Shown in pieces: positions 1 to 9,218 of a stretch of DNA of 54,113 nt. Position 1 is the first letter of the stretch, and the number at the start of each line of letters is the position of its first letter. The position numbers and the translations under genes were made by a program. The DNA is from an uncultured Pelagibacteraceae bacterium (GTDB taxonomy: Bacteria > Pseudomonadota > Alphaproteobacteria > Pelagibacterales > Pelagibacteraceae): positions 1 through 54,113 of the forward strand of contig CACLZS010000007.1 in NCBI GenBank assembly GCA_902611465.1, in the 5' to 3' direction. The notes under the pieces were generated by a model. That model saw only the letters and a program-made list of their open reading frames with translations, made no database searches and was not told where the DNA came from.

Positions 1-563
1 TCTAAAAATTCGATCTCGATTTTTTTATTTTCATTGATATATATTTTATTTTTTAAAAAATAAGGCGACTTAATTCCTCCACTAATATAATTAAATAAAT
101 TTTCTTTTAGCTCTTGTTTCTTTAATGAATTTTCAAATGTCGAAGCACTTAAGTTATTTTCTAATAAAAATTTTTCATACTTAACTCTTGAAAACTTCTT
201 ATTATCATCGAGTAGTGTTGAATTGGATCTTATTTTATTTGCCAATGCCTCTTCTGACATTGATACATTTAATTCTTTAATTTCCATCTCAATTAATTTC
301 TCAGATACCAATTCTGATAAAATATTTTCAATAATATTTTTATCTATGTTTGCTTTTATAATGTCATTTGTGAGCCTCGACTCGTTTATAAAATTTACAA
401 AATCTTTTGATGAGATTGCTTCATTATTAATCTTAGCAACGTTGTTAGTATTTCCTCCACTAAAAACACTGCCCATGCCCCAAAATACAAATGGAATTAT
501 AATAATTCCGACAAGTACCCCAGCTAATTTTGAATTTGAGAAACCTCTTAATTTACTTATCAT
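1..563 (-). CDS. PpiD/SurA-like periplasmic peptidyl-prolyl isomerase, partial (N-terminal part)
   Basis: The reading frame on the minus strand starts at an ATG at 563 and stays open to the window edge, so the C-terminal part is outside. The protein begins with a basic residue stretch and one hydrophobic segment at about residues 13-28 (LAGVLVGIIIIPFVFWGMG), then has a SurA_N/PpiD-like helical region with the pattern VAKINNEAISSKDFVNFI. This fits a membrane-anchored folding catalyst or chaperone for outer-membrane and periplasmic proteins. The parvulin domain expected further on cannot be seen here. The gene diverges from tpiA with about 60 bp between starts. Family assignment rests on the N-terminal architecture only. 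Confidence 0.75.
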   Translation of the reverse strand, partial: MISKLRGFSNSKLAGVLVGIIIIPFVFWGMGSVFSGGNTNNVAKINNEAISSKDFVNFINESRLTNDIIKANIDKNIIENILSELVSEKLIEMEIKELNVSMSEEALANKIRSNSTLLDDNKKFSRVKYEKFLLENNLSASTFENSLKKQELKENLFNYISGGIKSPYFLKNKIYINENKKIEIEFL

Positions 564-624
564 ATTCTATAGTCTTTATTTATTGATCTAAAAAAAAATA
601 AACATATAAATTATATTAATCTTT

Positions 625-1371
625 ATGACAAATAATAATATGTATTTCATTGCTAATTGGAAGATGTTTGGGTCAGTTAAGTCAGTTAATTCATTAAATA
701 AAGTAATAAGTTATTCAAAAACAAGGAAACTTAAAGCCAATATTATTTATTGTCCACCTTATACATTGATCAAATCTTTTGTAGATAAAACAAGAAAATC
801 AAATATCAAAATTGGTGCTCAAGATTGTCATACTCAAGTCAACTATGGACCTTTCACTGGAGCTATAAGCTCAAAGATGATTAAAGATTTAGGGGGTGAG
901 TTTGTTATAATTGGACATTCAGAAACTAGAGCAGAAAATGATAATAAAAAAATTAATTTAAAGATTAAGTCTGCTCTTAATGAAAAATTAAATGTTATTT
1001 TATGCATAGGCGAAAAATTGATTGATAAAAGAAAAAATAAAACAAAATATGTTTTAAAAAAACAATTACTTGAAGGTTTAAAAAATTTAAAGAATTTAAA
1101 TAAAGTTATAATTGCATATGAACCTGTTTGGTCAATTGGCACAGGCATTATTCCTAGTGAAAATGATTTAAAAAAAAATATTAGATTTATAAGAAACACC
1201 TTAAAAATTTCAAAAAAATTTACAAAATCTAAGATTTTATATGGAGGCTCTGTAAACCCAAAAAATATAAAAAAATTAATGAGAATCGATAATATTGATG
1301 GTTTTTTGGTTGGTGGAGCATCAACTAATGAAAAAATATTTATTGATATAATGAAAAAATCAATTATTTAG
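625..1371 (+). CDS. tpiA: Triosephosphate isomerase
   Basis: This cytosolic enzyme interconverts dihydroxyacetone phosphate and glyceraldehyde 3-phosphate. The 248-residue length is normal for the family. Visible landmarks are the substrate lysine K13 in ANWKM, the electrophile histidine H98 in IIGHSE, the catalytic base E166 in AYEPVWSIGTG (which also starts the mobile loop) and the phosphate-binding GGSVN near residue 207. An internal ATG at codon 6 (position 640) is an equally plausible start, because the first five residues are not conserved in the family. secG follows after 5 bp, so the two genes are probably co-transcribed. Confidence 0.97.
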   Translation: MTNNNMYFIANWKMFGSVKSVNSLNKVISYSKTRKLKANIIYCPPYTLIKSFVDKTRKSNIKIGAQDCHTQVNYGPFTGAISSKMIKDLGGEFVIIGHSETRAENDNKKINLKIKSALNEKLNVILCIGEKLIDKRKNKTKYVLKKQLLEGLKNLKNLNKVIIAYEPVWSIGTGIIPSENDLKKNIRFIRNTLKISKKFTKSKILYGGSVNPKNIKKLMRIDNIDGFLVGGASTNEKIFIDIMKKSII

Positions 1372-1376
1372 GCGTC

Positions 1377-1679
1377 GTGGAAAACATACTATTAATTATA
1401 AATATAATATTAGCAGCAATTCTAGTATTGCTGGTTTTGTTTCAAAAATCTGAAGGTGGAGCCTTGGGTATTGGAGTTTCTCAAGATAACTTTATGTTTT
1501 CAAGGTCGGCTGGGAATTTCATGACTAAAGCAACGGCAATAGTTGCAACATTATTCATAATTTGTAGTCTAGGATTGACTATTATTTCACGAGGCGATCT
1601 TCCTTCAAATACGTCTGTAATTGATAAAATTGAGGAAAATGCAGACGATGCTCCTAAATTACCGGAAAATAATAATTAA
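1377..1679 (+). CDS. secG: Preprotein translocase subunit SecG
   Basis: SecG is the small non-essential partner of the SecYEG channel in the inner membrane. The 100-residue protein has the family layout: a hydrophobic segment at about residues 3-21, the conserved loop FQKSEGGALGIG, a second hydrophobic segment at about 50-69 and a short acidic tail. It starts with GTG only 5 bp after the tpiA stop. The tpiA-secG-pyrG order is common in alphaproteobacteria. Confidence 0.93.
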   Translation: MENILLIINIILAAILVLLVLFQKSEGGALGIGVSQDNFMFSRSAGNFMTKATAIVATLFIICSLGLTIISRGDLPSNTSVIDKIEENADDAPKLPENNN

Positions 1680-1719
1680 TACTTTTATTTTTATAATTCA
1701 TTAGCTATAACATAATTCC

Positions 1720-3342
1720 ATGGCGCGATATATATTTGTCACTGGCGGCGTGGTTTCATCACTAGGTAAAGGTTTGTCATCAGCATCGCTCGGATATTTG
1801 CTTAGATCACAAGGATATAAGGTGAGAATAAGAAAAATGGATCCATATTTAAATGTAGATCCAGGAACAATGAGTCCTTTTCAACATGGTGAAGTTTTTG
1901 TAACTGATGATGGGGCTGAGACTGATTTAGATTTAGGACACTACGAAAGATTTACAAATATTTCAGCTAAACAATCTGACAACATTACAACAGGTAGAAT
2001 TTATAGTGATATCATAAAAAAAGAGAGAAGAGGAGGTTATCTTGGAAAAACAGTTCAAGTAATTCCACATGTTACAGATAGAATTAAAGAGTTTATAAAA
2101 AAAGATATAACAAATGAAGATTTTGTAATTTGTGAAATTGGAGGAACGGTTGGTGATATTGAAAGCTTACCATTTTTAGAAGCTATAAGACAGTTTTCAA
2201 ATGATAATGGCAGATCAAAATCATTATTTATTCATTTAACATTTGTTCCATTTTTAAAATCTTCAGATGAAATTAAAACAAAGCCAACACAACATTCTGT
2301 TAAAGAATTAAGAAGTATAGGAATTCAACCTGATATAGTGATCTGCAGATCTCAACAGTCTATTCCTTTAGATCAAAGAAGAAAAATATCCTTATTTTGT
2401 AATGTGGACATTTCTAATGTTATAGAAACAGTTGATGTAAAAACTATTTATGAAGCCCCAATAAGTTTCTTTAATCAAAAATTAGATAAGCAAGTTTTAA
2501 AATTCTTTAAAATAAAATCTAGAAAAAGACCAAACTTGCTACCTTGGAAAAAAATTACAAATATAGTTTTAAAAACAAAAAGAACAGTAAATATTGCTAT
2601 CATAGGCAAATATGTAAACTTAAAAGATGCTTATAAATCACTTGATGAGGCTCTCACGCATGGGGGAATTTCAAATAAAGTTAAAGTTAACTTAGTAAGA
2701 ATTGAGTCAGATAAACTTAGATCAAAAGAAATTAAATCAATATTAAAGAATGTATCGGGAATATTGATACCAGGAGGGTTTGGCAAAAGAGGAACAGAGG
2801 GAAAAATTGAGGCAATTAGATATGCTAGAGAGAGAAAAATACCTTTTTTAGGTATTTGTTTTGGAATGCAAATGGCCATGATTGAGTTTGCAAGAAATAT
2901 TTTAAAAATTAAAAAAGCCGGTTCTAGTGAACTAGATAAAAATTGTTTTCCCGTAATAGGATTAATTGATGAATGGAACAAAGATGGAAAAATTATAAAA
3001 GGAACCGACAAAAACCTTGGAGGAACAATGAGGTTAGGTCTATATGAGGCAAAACTAAGAAATAATTCTGCCATAAAAAATATCTATAAATCTAATATGG
3101 TTAAGGAGAGACACAGACATAGATATGAAGTAAATATAAATTTAATGCAAAAATTTGAAAAAAAAGGTTTGATGTTTTCAGGAATTTCTCCTGACAACCA
3201 ATTACCTGAAATTATTGAACTTAAAAATCATCCATGGTTCATTGGAGTCCAATTTCATCCAGAATTTAAATCTAGACCTTTAAATCCTCATCCTTTATTC
3301 TCATCATTTCTTAAAGCTGCAAAATCTTTTAATGGAAAATAA
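1720..3342 (+). CDS. pyrG: CTP synthase
   Basis: CTP synthase aminates UTP to CTP using glutamine and ATP. At 540 residues it is full length. The N-terminal synthetase domain begins with the P-loop-like [15 protein letters not shown] (residues 9-23). The C-terminal class I glutaminase domain carries the nucleophile C380 in GICFGMQMA and the H513/E515 pair in GVQFHPEF. The stop overlaps the start of kdsA by 11 bp, suggesting translational coupling. Confidence 0.98.
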   Translation: MARYIFVTGGVVSSLGKGLSSASLGYLLRSQGYKVRIRKMDPYLNVDPGTMSPFQHGEVFVTDDGAETDLDLGHYERFTNISAKQSDNITTGRIYSDIIKKERRGGYLGKTVQVIPHVTDRIKEFIKKDITNEDFVICEIGGTVGDIESLPFLEAIRQFSNDNGRSKSLFIHLTFVPFLKSSDEIKTKPTQHSVKELRSIGIQPDIVICRSQQSIPLDQRRKISLFCNVDISNVIETVDVKTIYEAPISFFNQKLDKQVLKFFKIKSRKRPNLLPWKKITNIVLKTKRTVNIAIIGKYVNLKDAYKSLDEALTHGGISNKVKVNLVRIESDKLRSKEIKSILKNVSGILIPGGFGKRGTEGKIEAIRYARERKIPFLGICFGMQMAMIEFARNILKIKKAGSSELDKNCFPVIGLIDEWNKDGKIIKGTDKNLGGTMRLGLYEAKLRNNSAIKNIYKSNMVKERHRHRYEVNINLMQKFEKKGLMFSGISPDNQLPEIIELKNHPWFIGVQFHPEFKSRPLNPHPLFSSFLKAAKSFNGK

Positions 3343-4156
3343 AATAGTTAATTGTAACGGTATAGAAATTTCAAACAAAAATAAAATTTGTTTAATAGCT
3401 GGACCTTGTCAACTTGAAACCGAGCAACATGCTTTGGACATGGCAGGCAAAATTAAAGAAATAGTGATAAAGTATAATATTGGATTTATTTATAAAACTT
3501 CATTTGATAAGGCTAATAGAACAAGCTTGAAAGGCAAAAGAGGAGCTGGTCTAGAAAACTCATTGCCTGTATTTGATAAAATCAAAAAAGATATTAAAGT
3601 ACCAGTTCTTACCGATATACATAATGAAGAACAATGTTCCCAAGTTTCTAATCACGTAGATGTTCTTCAAATACCAGCATTCCTTTGTAGGCAAACAGAT
3701 TTATTAATTGCTGCTGCTAAAACCAATAAAATCATTAATGTGAAAAAGGGTCAATTTCTAGCACCGTGGGATATGGTGAATGTAACCAAAAAAATTTCTG
3801 ATAGTGGTAATGAAAATATTTTAGTGACCGAAAGAGGAGCTAGCTTTGGTTATAATACGTTGGTCTCAGATATGAGATCTATTCCCATCATGGCAAAAAA
3901 TGGTTATCCAGTAGTATTTGATGGAACTCATTCAGTGCAACAACCTGGTGGTCTAGGTGAAAAAAGTGGTGGTCAAAGAGAATTTGTTGAGTATTTGTCG
4001 AGAGCAGCGGTAGCAGTAGGCGTTGCAGCTATTTTTTTGGAAACACATCAGGACCCTGATAATGCTCCATCAGATGGTCCAAACATGGTCCCTTTAGACA
4101 AATTAGACGAGTTAATTAATCAAATTGTAGAAATAGATAATTTAGTTAAAAAGTAA
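3332..4156 (+). CDS. kdsA: 2-dehydro-3-deoxyphosphooctonate aldolase (KDO-8-phosphate synthase)
   Basis: KdsA condenses phosphoenolpyruvate with arabinose 5-phosphate to make KDO 8-phosphate for lipopolysaccharide. The 274-residue protein shows the family blocks [59 protein letters not shown] and [19 protein letters not shown]. It overlaps the pyrG end by 11 bp and precedes eno by 49 bp. kdsA-eno linkage is typical of alphaproteobacteria and puts a PEP-consuming enzyme next to the PEP-producing one. Confidence 0.97.
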   Translation: MENKIVNCNGIEISNKNKICLIAGPCQLETEQHALDMAGKIKEIVIKYNIGFIYKTSFDKANRTSLKGKRGAGLENSLPVFDKIKKDIKVPVLTDIHNEEQCSQVSNHVDVLQIPAFLCRQTDLLIAAAKTNKIINVKKGQFLAPWDMVNVTKKISDSGNENILVTERGASFGYNTLVSDMRSIPIMAKNGYPVVFDGTHSVQQPGGLGEKSGGQREFVEYLSRAAVAVGVAAIFLETHQDPDNAPSDGPNMVPLDKLDELINQIVEIDNLVKK

Positions 4157-4205
4157 AAATGGAACTGATAATTGATTTAATAAATTTAATTTCTTTATTC
4201 TTTTA

Positions 4206-5465
4206 ATGAGTAAAATCAAAAAAGTTGTAGCCAGACAGGTTTATGACAGTAGAGGAAATCCTACCATTGAGGCTGAAGTATTTTCAAATAATTTAAGTGC
4301 CTCAGCAATTTGTCCTTCAGGTGCTTCAACAGGAACTTTTGAGGCCTATGAAAAAAGAGATAAGAGTAATAAAAAATACTTAGGAAAAAGTGTTTTAATA
4401 CCAGTTGCAATTGTTAATAAATTAATTTCAAAAAAATTAAAAAATCAAAACATCCATGACCAAGAAAGAATAGATAGTATTCTTATAAAATTAGATGGCA
4501 CAAAACAAAAGACAAAGTTAGGTGCGAATACAATATTAGCTGTATCCATGGCTGTTAAAAAATTATCAGCAAAAGTTAAAAAAATACCTTTATTTAAAAA
4601 TTTTATTGTAAAAAAAAAATTTAAACTTCCTTTTCCTTTAATGAACATTATTAATGGTGGCGCACATGCTGACAATGGCCTTAGAATACAAGAGTTTATG
4701 ATTAGACCTGATAAAGCAAAATCATTTAATGAAGCTGTCAGAATGTGTTTTTTAGTAATAAACAATTTAAAAGTATTATTAAAAAAAGCAGGCCACAGTA
4801 TTAATGTAGGTGATGAAGGTGGCTTTGCACCAATGATAAGCGATAATGAGAGTGCTTTAAAGCTTTTAGTTCAAGCGATCAAAAAATCAGGTTTTAAAAA
4901 TGGCAAAGATATATCTATTTGTTTAGATGTTGCGGCAAATGAATTAATTAAAAAAGGCAAATATTCAATTCATTCTAAAAATTACATAAGTGTTGATCAA
5001 TCAATTAAAAAATATTTACAGCTTATTAAAAAATATCAAATAAAATCAATCGAGGATCCATTTGGTGAAGATGACTGGAAGGCTTGGTCGAAATTTGTAA
5101 AACAAACAAATAACAAAACACAAATTATAGGTGATGATCTTTTTGTTACAAATCTTGAAAGATTAAAAATAGGCTTTTTAAACTTGTCTGCAAATAGTAT
5201 TTTAATAAAATTGAACCAAATAGGCACTGTTACCGAAACGTTAGAAGTAATTAAATTTGCTCAACTTATTGGTTTTAAAACAATCGTCTCGCATAGATCT
5301 GGAGATACTGAAGATACATTTATTGCTGATTTAGCAGTAGGCACTAATTCAAATCAAATCAAAACTGGATCTCTAGCAAGATCAGAGAGAATAGCAAAAT
5401 ATAACCAACTAATTCGTATTGAAGAAGATCTTGGTAGGTCGGCTAAAATGAATAAAATTTATTAA
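4206..5465 (+). CDS. eno: Enolase
   Basis: Enolase converts 2-phosphoglycerate to phosphoenolpyruvate. The 419-residue length is normal. Visible landmarks are SRGNPTIEAEV near the N terminus, the NGGAHADNGLRIQEFM block, the catalytic acid E204 in VGDEGGFAP, metal-binding acids in SIEDPFGEDDW and GDDLFVTN, the catalytic lysine K335 in LIKLNQIGT, and the C-terminal VSHRSGDTEDTFIADLAV. The stop TAA shares its last A with the ATG of ftsB. Confidence 0.98.
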   Translation: MSKIKKVVARQVYDSRGNPTIEAEVFSNNLSASAICPSGASTGTFEAYEKRDKSNKKYLGKSVLIPVAIVNKLISKKLKNQNIHDQERIDSILIKLDGTKQKTKLGANTILAVSMAVKKLSAKVKKIPLFKNFIVKKKFKLPFPLMNIINGGAHADNGLRIQEFMIRPDKAKSFNEAVRMCFLVINNLKVLLKKAGHSINVGDEGGFAPMISDNESALKLLVQAIKKSGFKNGKDISICLDVAANELIKKGKYSIHSKNYISVDQSIKKYLQLIKKYQIKSIEDPFGEDDWKAWSKFVKQTNNKTQIIGDDLFVTNLERLKIGFLNLSANSILIKLNQIGTVTETLEVIKFAQLIGFKTIVSHRSGDTEDTFIADLAVGTNSNQIKTGSLARSERIAKYNQLIRIEEDLGRSAKMNKIY

Positions 5466-5773
5466 TGTTAGAAAAATTAAAAAAGAACTATTTTATTCTT
5501 ATCATCACATTCCTGTTCATCTATTTTTTCTTTAATTTATTAGATGGTGATAGAGGTCTCATTTCTTACATGGAAAAGAAAGATATATATGAGCAATTAA
5601 AAAATGATCAAATTACTCTAAATAGCAAAATAGAAGATTTGGAGCACAAAAATTCACTTTTAACAGAAAATATAGATCTAGATTTTATAGAAATATTAAT
5701 AAGAGAAAAGTTTTTATTTGGAAAAGAAGGTGAGACTACCTATATAATCAAACAAAATGGAAATCAAAAATAG
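5465..5773 (+). CDS. ftsB: Septum formation initiator FtsB/DivIC family
   Basis: FtsB-type proteins are single-pass membrane proteins of the divisome that link FtsQ/FtsL to septal peptidoglycan synthesis. This 102-residue protein has one hydrophobic segment at about residues 10-26, then a heptad-rich coiled-coil region at about 33-70, then the typical [13 protein letters not shown] segment. It starts at the ATG that overlaps the eno stop by one base and ends inside the first codons of lipA. The position right after eno is the usual alphaproteobacterial place for this gene. Confidence 0.88.
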   Translation: MLEKLKKNYFILIITFLFIYFFFNLLDGDRGLISYMEKKDIYEQLKNDQITLNSKIEDLEHKNSLLTENIDLDFIEILIREKFLFGKEGETTYIIKQNGNQK

Positions 5774-6689
5774 ACCAAGACATCCTGAAAAAGTTAATAA
5801 ACCGATTAATCCTATCAAGAAGAAACCTAAATGGATTAGATCTAAGCTACTAAATAGTAAAGAATTTTTTTTAACCAAAACAGTTGTTAATAAAGATAAT
5901 CTTGTAACAGTTTGCCAAGAAGCAAACTGCCCTAATATTACTGAATGCTGGAGCAAAAGGCATGCAACATTAATGATAATGGGTGACACATGTACAAGAG
6001 CTTGTGCATTTTGTGATGTTAAAACAGGAAAACCGGAAAAATTAGATCAATTTGAGCCAATTAAAATAGCGAATGCAGTTAAAAAATTAAGTTTAAGACA
6101 TGTTGTTATTACATCAGTTGATAGAGATGACCTTTCTGATGGTGGATCAAACCATTTTCATGATGTTATTGTAGCAACAAGAAAAAAGAATCCAAATACA
6201 ACAATTGAAGTTTTAACACCTGACTTTTTACGAAAAGGTGATGCTTATAAAAGAGTATTGGAAGCAAGCCCAGATGTTTTTAATCATAATATTGAAACTG
6301 TTCCAAGTCTTTATACAAATGTTAGACCAGGAGCAAGATATTTTGGATCATTAGAACTTTTAAAAAATTCAAAAAAATTCAATAAAAATGTTTTTACAAA
6401 ATCAGGAATTATGGTTGGATTTGGAGAAACAAAAGATGAGATAATTCAAGTTATGGATGATCTAAGAACTGCAGAAGTTGATTTCTTAACTATAGGTCAA
6501 TATCTTCAACCTTCGGCCAAGCACTTTCCATTAAATAGGTATTATCATCCAGATGAATTTAAAGAGCTAGGAAAAATAGCAAAAGCCAAAGGTTTTTTAT
6601 TGGTATCTTCTTCTCCCTTGACAAGATCTTCTTATCATGCTGATGAAGATTTTAATAAACTTAAAAATAATAGAAAAAATATTCATTAA
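5757..6689 (+). CDS. lipA: Lipoyl synthase
   Basis: LipA is a radical-SAM enzyme that inserts two sulfurs into protein-bound octanoyl groups to make lipoate for 2-oxoacid dehydrogenases and the glycine cleavage system. Both cluster motifs are present: the auxiliary C53-x4-C58-x5-C64 and the radical-SAM C79-x3-C83-x2-C86 ([10 protein letters not shown]). The C-terminal RSSYHADE provides the serine ligand block. Length 310 is normal. The start lies 17 bp inside ftsB. In many alphaproteobacteria pdhABC and lpdA sit between these two genes; here they do not. Confidence 0.97.
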   Translation: MEIKNRPRHPEKVNKPINPIKKKPKWIRSKLLNSKEFFLTKTVVNKDNLVTVCQEANCPNITECWSKRHATLMIMGDTCTRACAFCDVKTGKPEKLDQFEPIKIANAVKKLSLRHVVITSVDRDDLSDGGSNHFHDVIVATRKKNPNTTIEVLTPDFLRKGDAYKRVLEASPDVFNHNIETVPSLYTNVRPGARYFGSLELLKNSKKFNKNVFTKSGIMVGFGETKDEIIQVMDDLRTAEVDFLTIGQYLQPSAKHFPLNRYYHPDEFKELGKIAKAKGFLLVSSSPLTRSSYHADEDFNKLKNNRKNIH

Positions 6690-7126
6690 TGCCAAAAGCG
6701 TCAGTTAAGAGATTAATTGATAACAGAAAAGACAAACTTATAGAGTTCGTTTTAGATATTGAAAAATACCCTGAATTTGTTCCATTCTGTCAGGGTTCAA
6801 AAGTTTACGAAAAAAAACAAGAGGGAGATCTAACACTTATTGTTGCCGATTTAACAATAGGAAAAGGGCCTTTTGTTGATACCTATAAAAGCGATGTGAA
6901 ATTTAATAAAAAAGATGACACAATATTTGTAACAAATATAGATGGTCCTTTAAATTATTTAGAAAATAACTGGAAATTTCAGGAGCAAGGAGATTTAACA
7001 GAGGTGACTTTTGATGTTGATTTTGAAATTAAAAATAAATTTTTGAATATTTTAATGACCAAGTCTTTTCAATTTGGTCTTGAAAAAATAGCTGATGCAT
7101 TTCAGAAAAGAGCTGAAAGTTTATAA
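6689..7126 (+). CDS. RatA/Coq10-like START-domain (polyketide cyclase/dehydrase family) protein
   Basis: This 145-residue protein is one small START/SRPBCC-fold domain. It opens with the family signature around residues 18-33 (FVLDIEKYPEFVPFCQG), where the tyrosine-proline turn is typical of the Coq10/RatA group, and ends with a long amphipathic helix. Homologues bind ubiquinone (Coq10) or act on ribosome assembly (RatA); sequence alone does not decide between these. It overlaps the lipA stop by one base, and its own stop overlaps the convergent cinA-domain gene by 6 bp. Confidence 0.85.
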   Translation: MPKASVKRLIDNRKDKLIEFVLDIEKYPEFVPFCQGSKVYEKKQEGDLTLIVADLTIGKGPFVDTYKSDVKFNKKDDTIFVTNIDGPLNYLENNWKFQEQGDLTEVTFDVDFEIKNKFLNILMTKSFQFGLEKIADAFQKRAESL

Positions 7127-7591
7127 TATTTTTAAAATCATTTTAAGTGCTTGCTTGGCAGTAGCTTTTTGAATTGAAATTCTTTTCTTACTTTTAAATA
7201 AGTTTTTCTTTACTATTATTTTACTTCCTTTTTTAAGACCTATATAAACTAGTCCAACTGGTTTTGCTTTTGTACCACCATTCGGTCCTGCTACACCAGT
7301 GATGGAGATTGATATATTTGCTTTACTAATTTTACTTAAATTTTTAACCATCGATAGACAGGTTTCATAGCTTACTGCTCCATACTTTGTAATAGTTTTT
7401 TTTGGAACTTGAAGCAATTTTACTTTTGCATTATTAGAATAAGTTACTAGTCCAATATTAAATACTTTAGATGACCCGCTAATAGATGTAATTAAACTTG
7501 CTAAAAGTCCACCGGTGCAAGACTCTGCAAATGATACTGTTAGTTTTTTTTTAGTTAGTAACTTTACAATTTTTAAGGATAAATTACTCAT
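7121..7591 (-). CDS. CinA C-terminal domain protein (nicotinamide-nucleotide amidase type)
   Basis: The 156-residue protein is a stand-alone CinA C-terminal (PncC) domain, which in characterised members deamidates nicotinamide mononucleotide for NAD recycling. The family blocks SFAESCTGGLLASLIT, GLVTYSNNAKV, GAVS and SITGVAGPNGGTKAKPVG are all visible. I chose the ATG at 7591, where an ATGA overlap with the pgpA stop couples the two genes. A longer frame to 7645 would add 18 unconserved residues inside pgpA. The N-terminal MoeA/MocF-like domain of full CinA is absent, which is common in alphaproteobacteria. Confidence 0.92.
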   Translation of the reverse strand: MSNLSLKIVKLLTKKKLTVSFAESCTGGLLASLITSISGSSKVFNIGLVTYSNNAKVKLLQVPKKTITKYGAVSYETCLSMVKNLSKISKANISISITGVAGPNGGTKAKPVGLVYIGLKKGSKIIVKKNLFKSKKRISIQKATAKQALKMILKIL

Positions 7592-8082
7592 GAGGTAATA
7601 ATCATATAAAAGACGAGAATTGCTACTACATATAATCCAGCACAAACATCATCCATTATAACACCAAAGCTATTCTTAAAGTTTTTATCGTAATAACTTA
7701 CAGGGTAGGGTTTTGCGATATCAAAAATTCTAAAAAGAATAAACATTATAAAATAAAAGGTTAGCACCCTTGCTGGGTCCGTTGGTTCTTTATGGGCAAT
7801 TTCATAAAGGCAAATTGGTATTGATTGACCAATAAACTCATCAATAACAACCTCTTTTGGATCTTTATTGGTTAAATCTTTAATGAATAAATTTACTGAA
7901 AAAAGTGAAATTATAAAAATACCTACTAATAAAAATAAAAAAGCATCCGCTGGTACTGAAAAAATTTGAAATATTATATACAAGAAAATAACAGTAACCA
8001 AAGATGCGTAACTCCCAGGTATTTTTGGTAATTTTCCAATGCCAAACATTGTAACAAATAAAGAATTTATTTTTTTAAGCAT
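7588..8082 (-). CDS. pgpA: Phosphatidylglycerophosphatase A
   Basis: PgpA removes the phosphate from phosphatidylglycerophosphate to give phosphatidylglycerol in the inner membrane. The 164-residue protein shows GIGKLPKIPGSYASL near the N terminus, the acidic active-site block KEVVIDEFIGQSIP in the middle and FDIAKPYPVSYYDKNFKNSFGVIMDDVCAG near the C-terminal membrane helix (stated here as separate landmarks: FDIAKPYPV and GVIMDDVCAG). It overlaps ispDF upstream by 8 bp and the cinA-domain gene downstream by 4 bp, so the three minus-strand genes form one operon. Confidence 0.95.
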   Translation of the reverse strand: MLKKINSLFVTMFGIGKLPKIPGSYASLVTVIFLYIIFQIFSVPADAFLFLLVGIFIISLFSVNLFIKDLTNKDPKEVVIDEFIGQSIPICLYEIAHKEPTDPARVLTFYFIMFILFRIFDIAKPYPVSYYDKNFKNSFGVIMDDVCAGLYVVAILVFYMIITS

Positions 8083-9181
8083 AATAATTTAAAGATACTA
8101 TCACTTCACAAGCGATAGCCTCTTCTTTTCCAATCAATCCCAACTTTTCAACTGTTTTACCTTTTAAATTAATTTGATCTTTATTTATACTGAGCAAATT
8201 GGACAATGAAGTGATAATTTTTTCTCTATATTTTGAGACTTTAGGTTTTTCACAAATTAAATTTATGTCTACATTATTTATAAAATATCCTTCTTTATGC
8301 AAGTTTTTCAAAATAGGAGATAACATATTGGGTGATCTTATATTTTTAAATCTTCTTTTGTTGCTTGGATAAAGAGTTCCAATGTCTTTTTTTCTCATAG
8401 CACCCAGTAGTCCGTCTATTATAGCATGGATAATTACATCTCCATCCGAATGACCTTGTAGGCCGGAATGGAATGGAATTTTTATTCCTCCCAGATATAA
8501 TTTTTTGTTTTTAATTAATTTATGTATATCAAAACCAATCCCATAAAAATTTTGAATATTAAGTTTTTCTAAATCAGACTTTGTTGTAATTTTGAAATTA
8601 TTTTCTTCACCTTTTATAAATTTAATTTTTTTTTTATTGTCTAAAAATAATGTTGCCTCATCAGTAATTTTTGTATTATTTAATTTTGATAGATTAAACA
8701 AACTTTTAAAATTAAAACATTGCGGCGTCTGGGTGAATAGTAAATTTTCTCTATTTAGATTCTGAATTTTATTTTCAATTCTATATTTTGTTGAGTTATC
8801 TGTTTTAACATAAGGTACTACTGCTTTGTTTTTTTTTAAGTTTGAGTTTAGTTTTTTTAATAACTTAATTGAAAAATTTGGTCGTGCAGCATCATGAATA
8901 AATACATTTGTGAATTTCTTATTTTTTATGAAATTTAAAGCCTTTTGTGATGATTGATATCTTTCTCTCCCACCTTTAATCACTTTAATAGATTTATCCT
9001 TAATATTTTTAATTGGATTATTTGATACAATTATTATTGATTTAAATAACTTTGATTTTATTGCCTTATCTACTGAATGCATAAATAAGGGTTTATTTAT
9101 GTAATTTGTAAATTGTTTTGGATTAGTTGATTTAAATCTCTTACCTTTGCCTGCAGCTAGTAGTATAAAACAATTAGTCAT
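8075..9181 (-). CDS. ispDF: Bifunctional IspD/IspF (MEP isoprenoid pathway)
   Basis: One 368-residue chain carries two enzymes of the methylerythritol phosphate pathway. The N-terminal domain (about residues 1-205) is the cytidylyltransferase IspD, with LLAAGKGKRFKSTNPKQF at the nucleotide site and VFIHDAARP at about 93-101. The C-terminal domain (about 212-368) is the cyclase IspF, with zinc ligands D218 and H220 in GIGFDIHKL and the GHSDGDVIIHA block at about 243. The fusion is common in alphaproteobacteria. It is the first gene of the minus-strand operon and diverges from ntrY with a 37-bp gap. Confidence 0.97.
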   Translation of the reverse strand: MTNCFILLAAGKGKRFKSTNPKQFTNYINKPLFMHSVDKAIKSKLFKSIIIVSNNPIKNIKDKSIKVIKGGRERYQSSQKALNFIKNKKFTNVFIHDAARPNFSIKLLKKLNSNLKKNKAVVPYVKTDNSTKYRIENKIQNLNRENLLFTQTPQCFNFKSLFNLSKLNNTKITDEATLFLDNKKKIKFIKGEENNFKITTKSDLEKLNIQNFYGIGFDIHKLIKNKKLYLGGIKIPFHSGLQGHSDGDVIIHAIIDGLLGAMRKKDIGTLYPSNKRRFKNIRSPNMLSPILKNLHKEGYFINNVDINLICEKPKVSKYREKIITSLSNLLSINKDQINLKGKTVEKLGLIGKEEAIACEVIVSLNYYA

Positions 9182-9218
9182 GATTACTATAAAATTATTT
9201 GTAATATATTTTTAAATT

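Noticed and set aside
223..591. A plus-strand frame of 122 codons at the window start
   Set aside because: It is antisense to the PpiD/SurA-like gene, whose minus-strand frame has a clear signal anchor and family pattern.
843..1199. Long minus-strand frame inside tpiA
   Set aside because: It is a reverse-strand shadow of a well-supported gene; phenylalanine-rich translation is typical of antisense to lysine-rich coding DNA.
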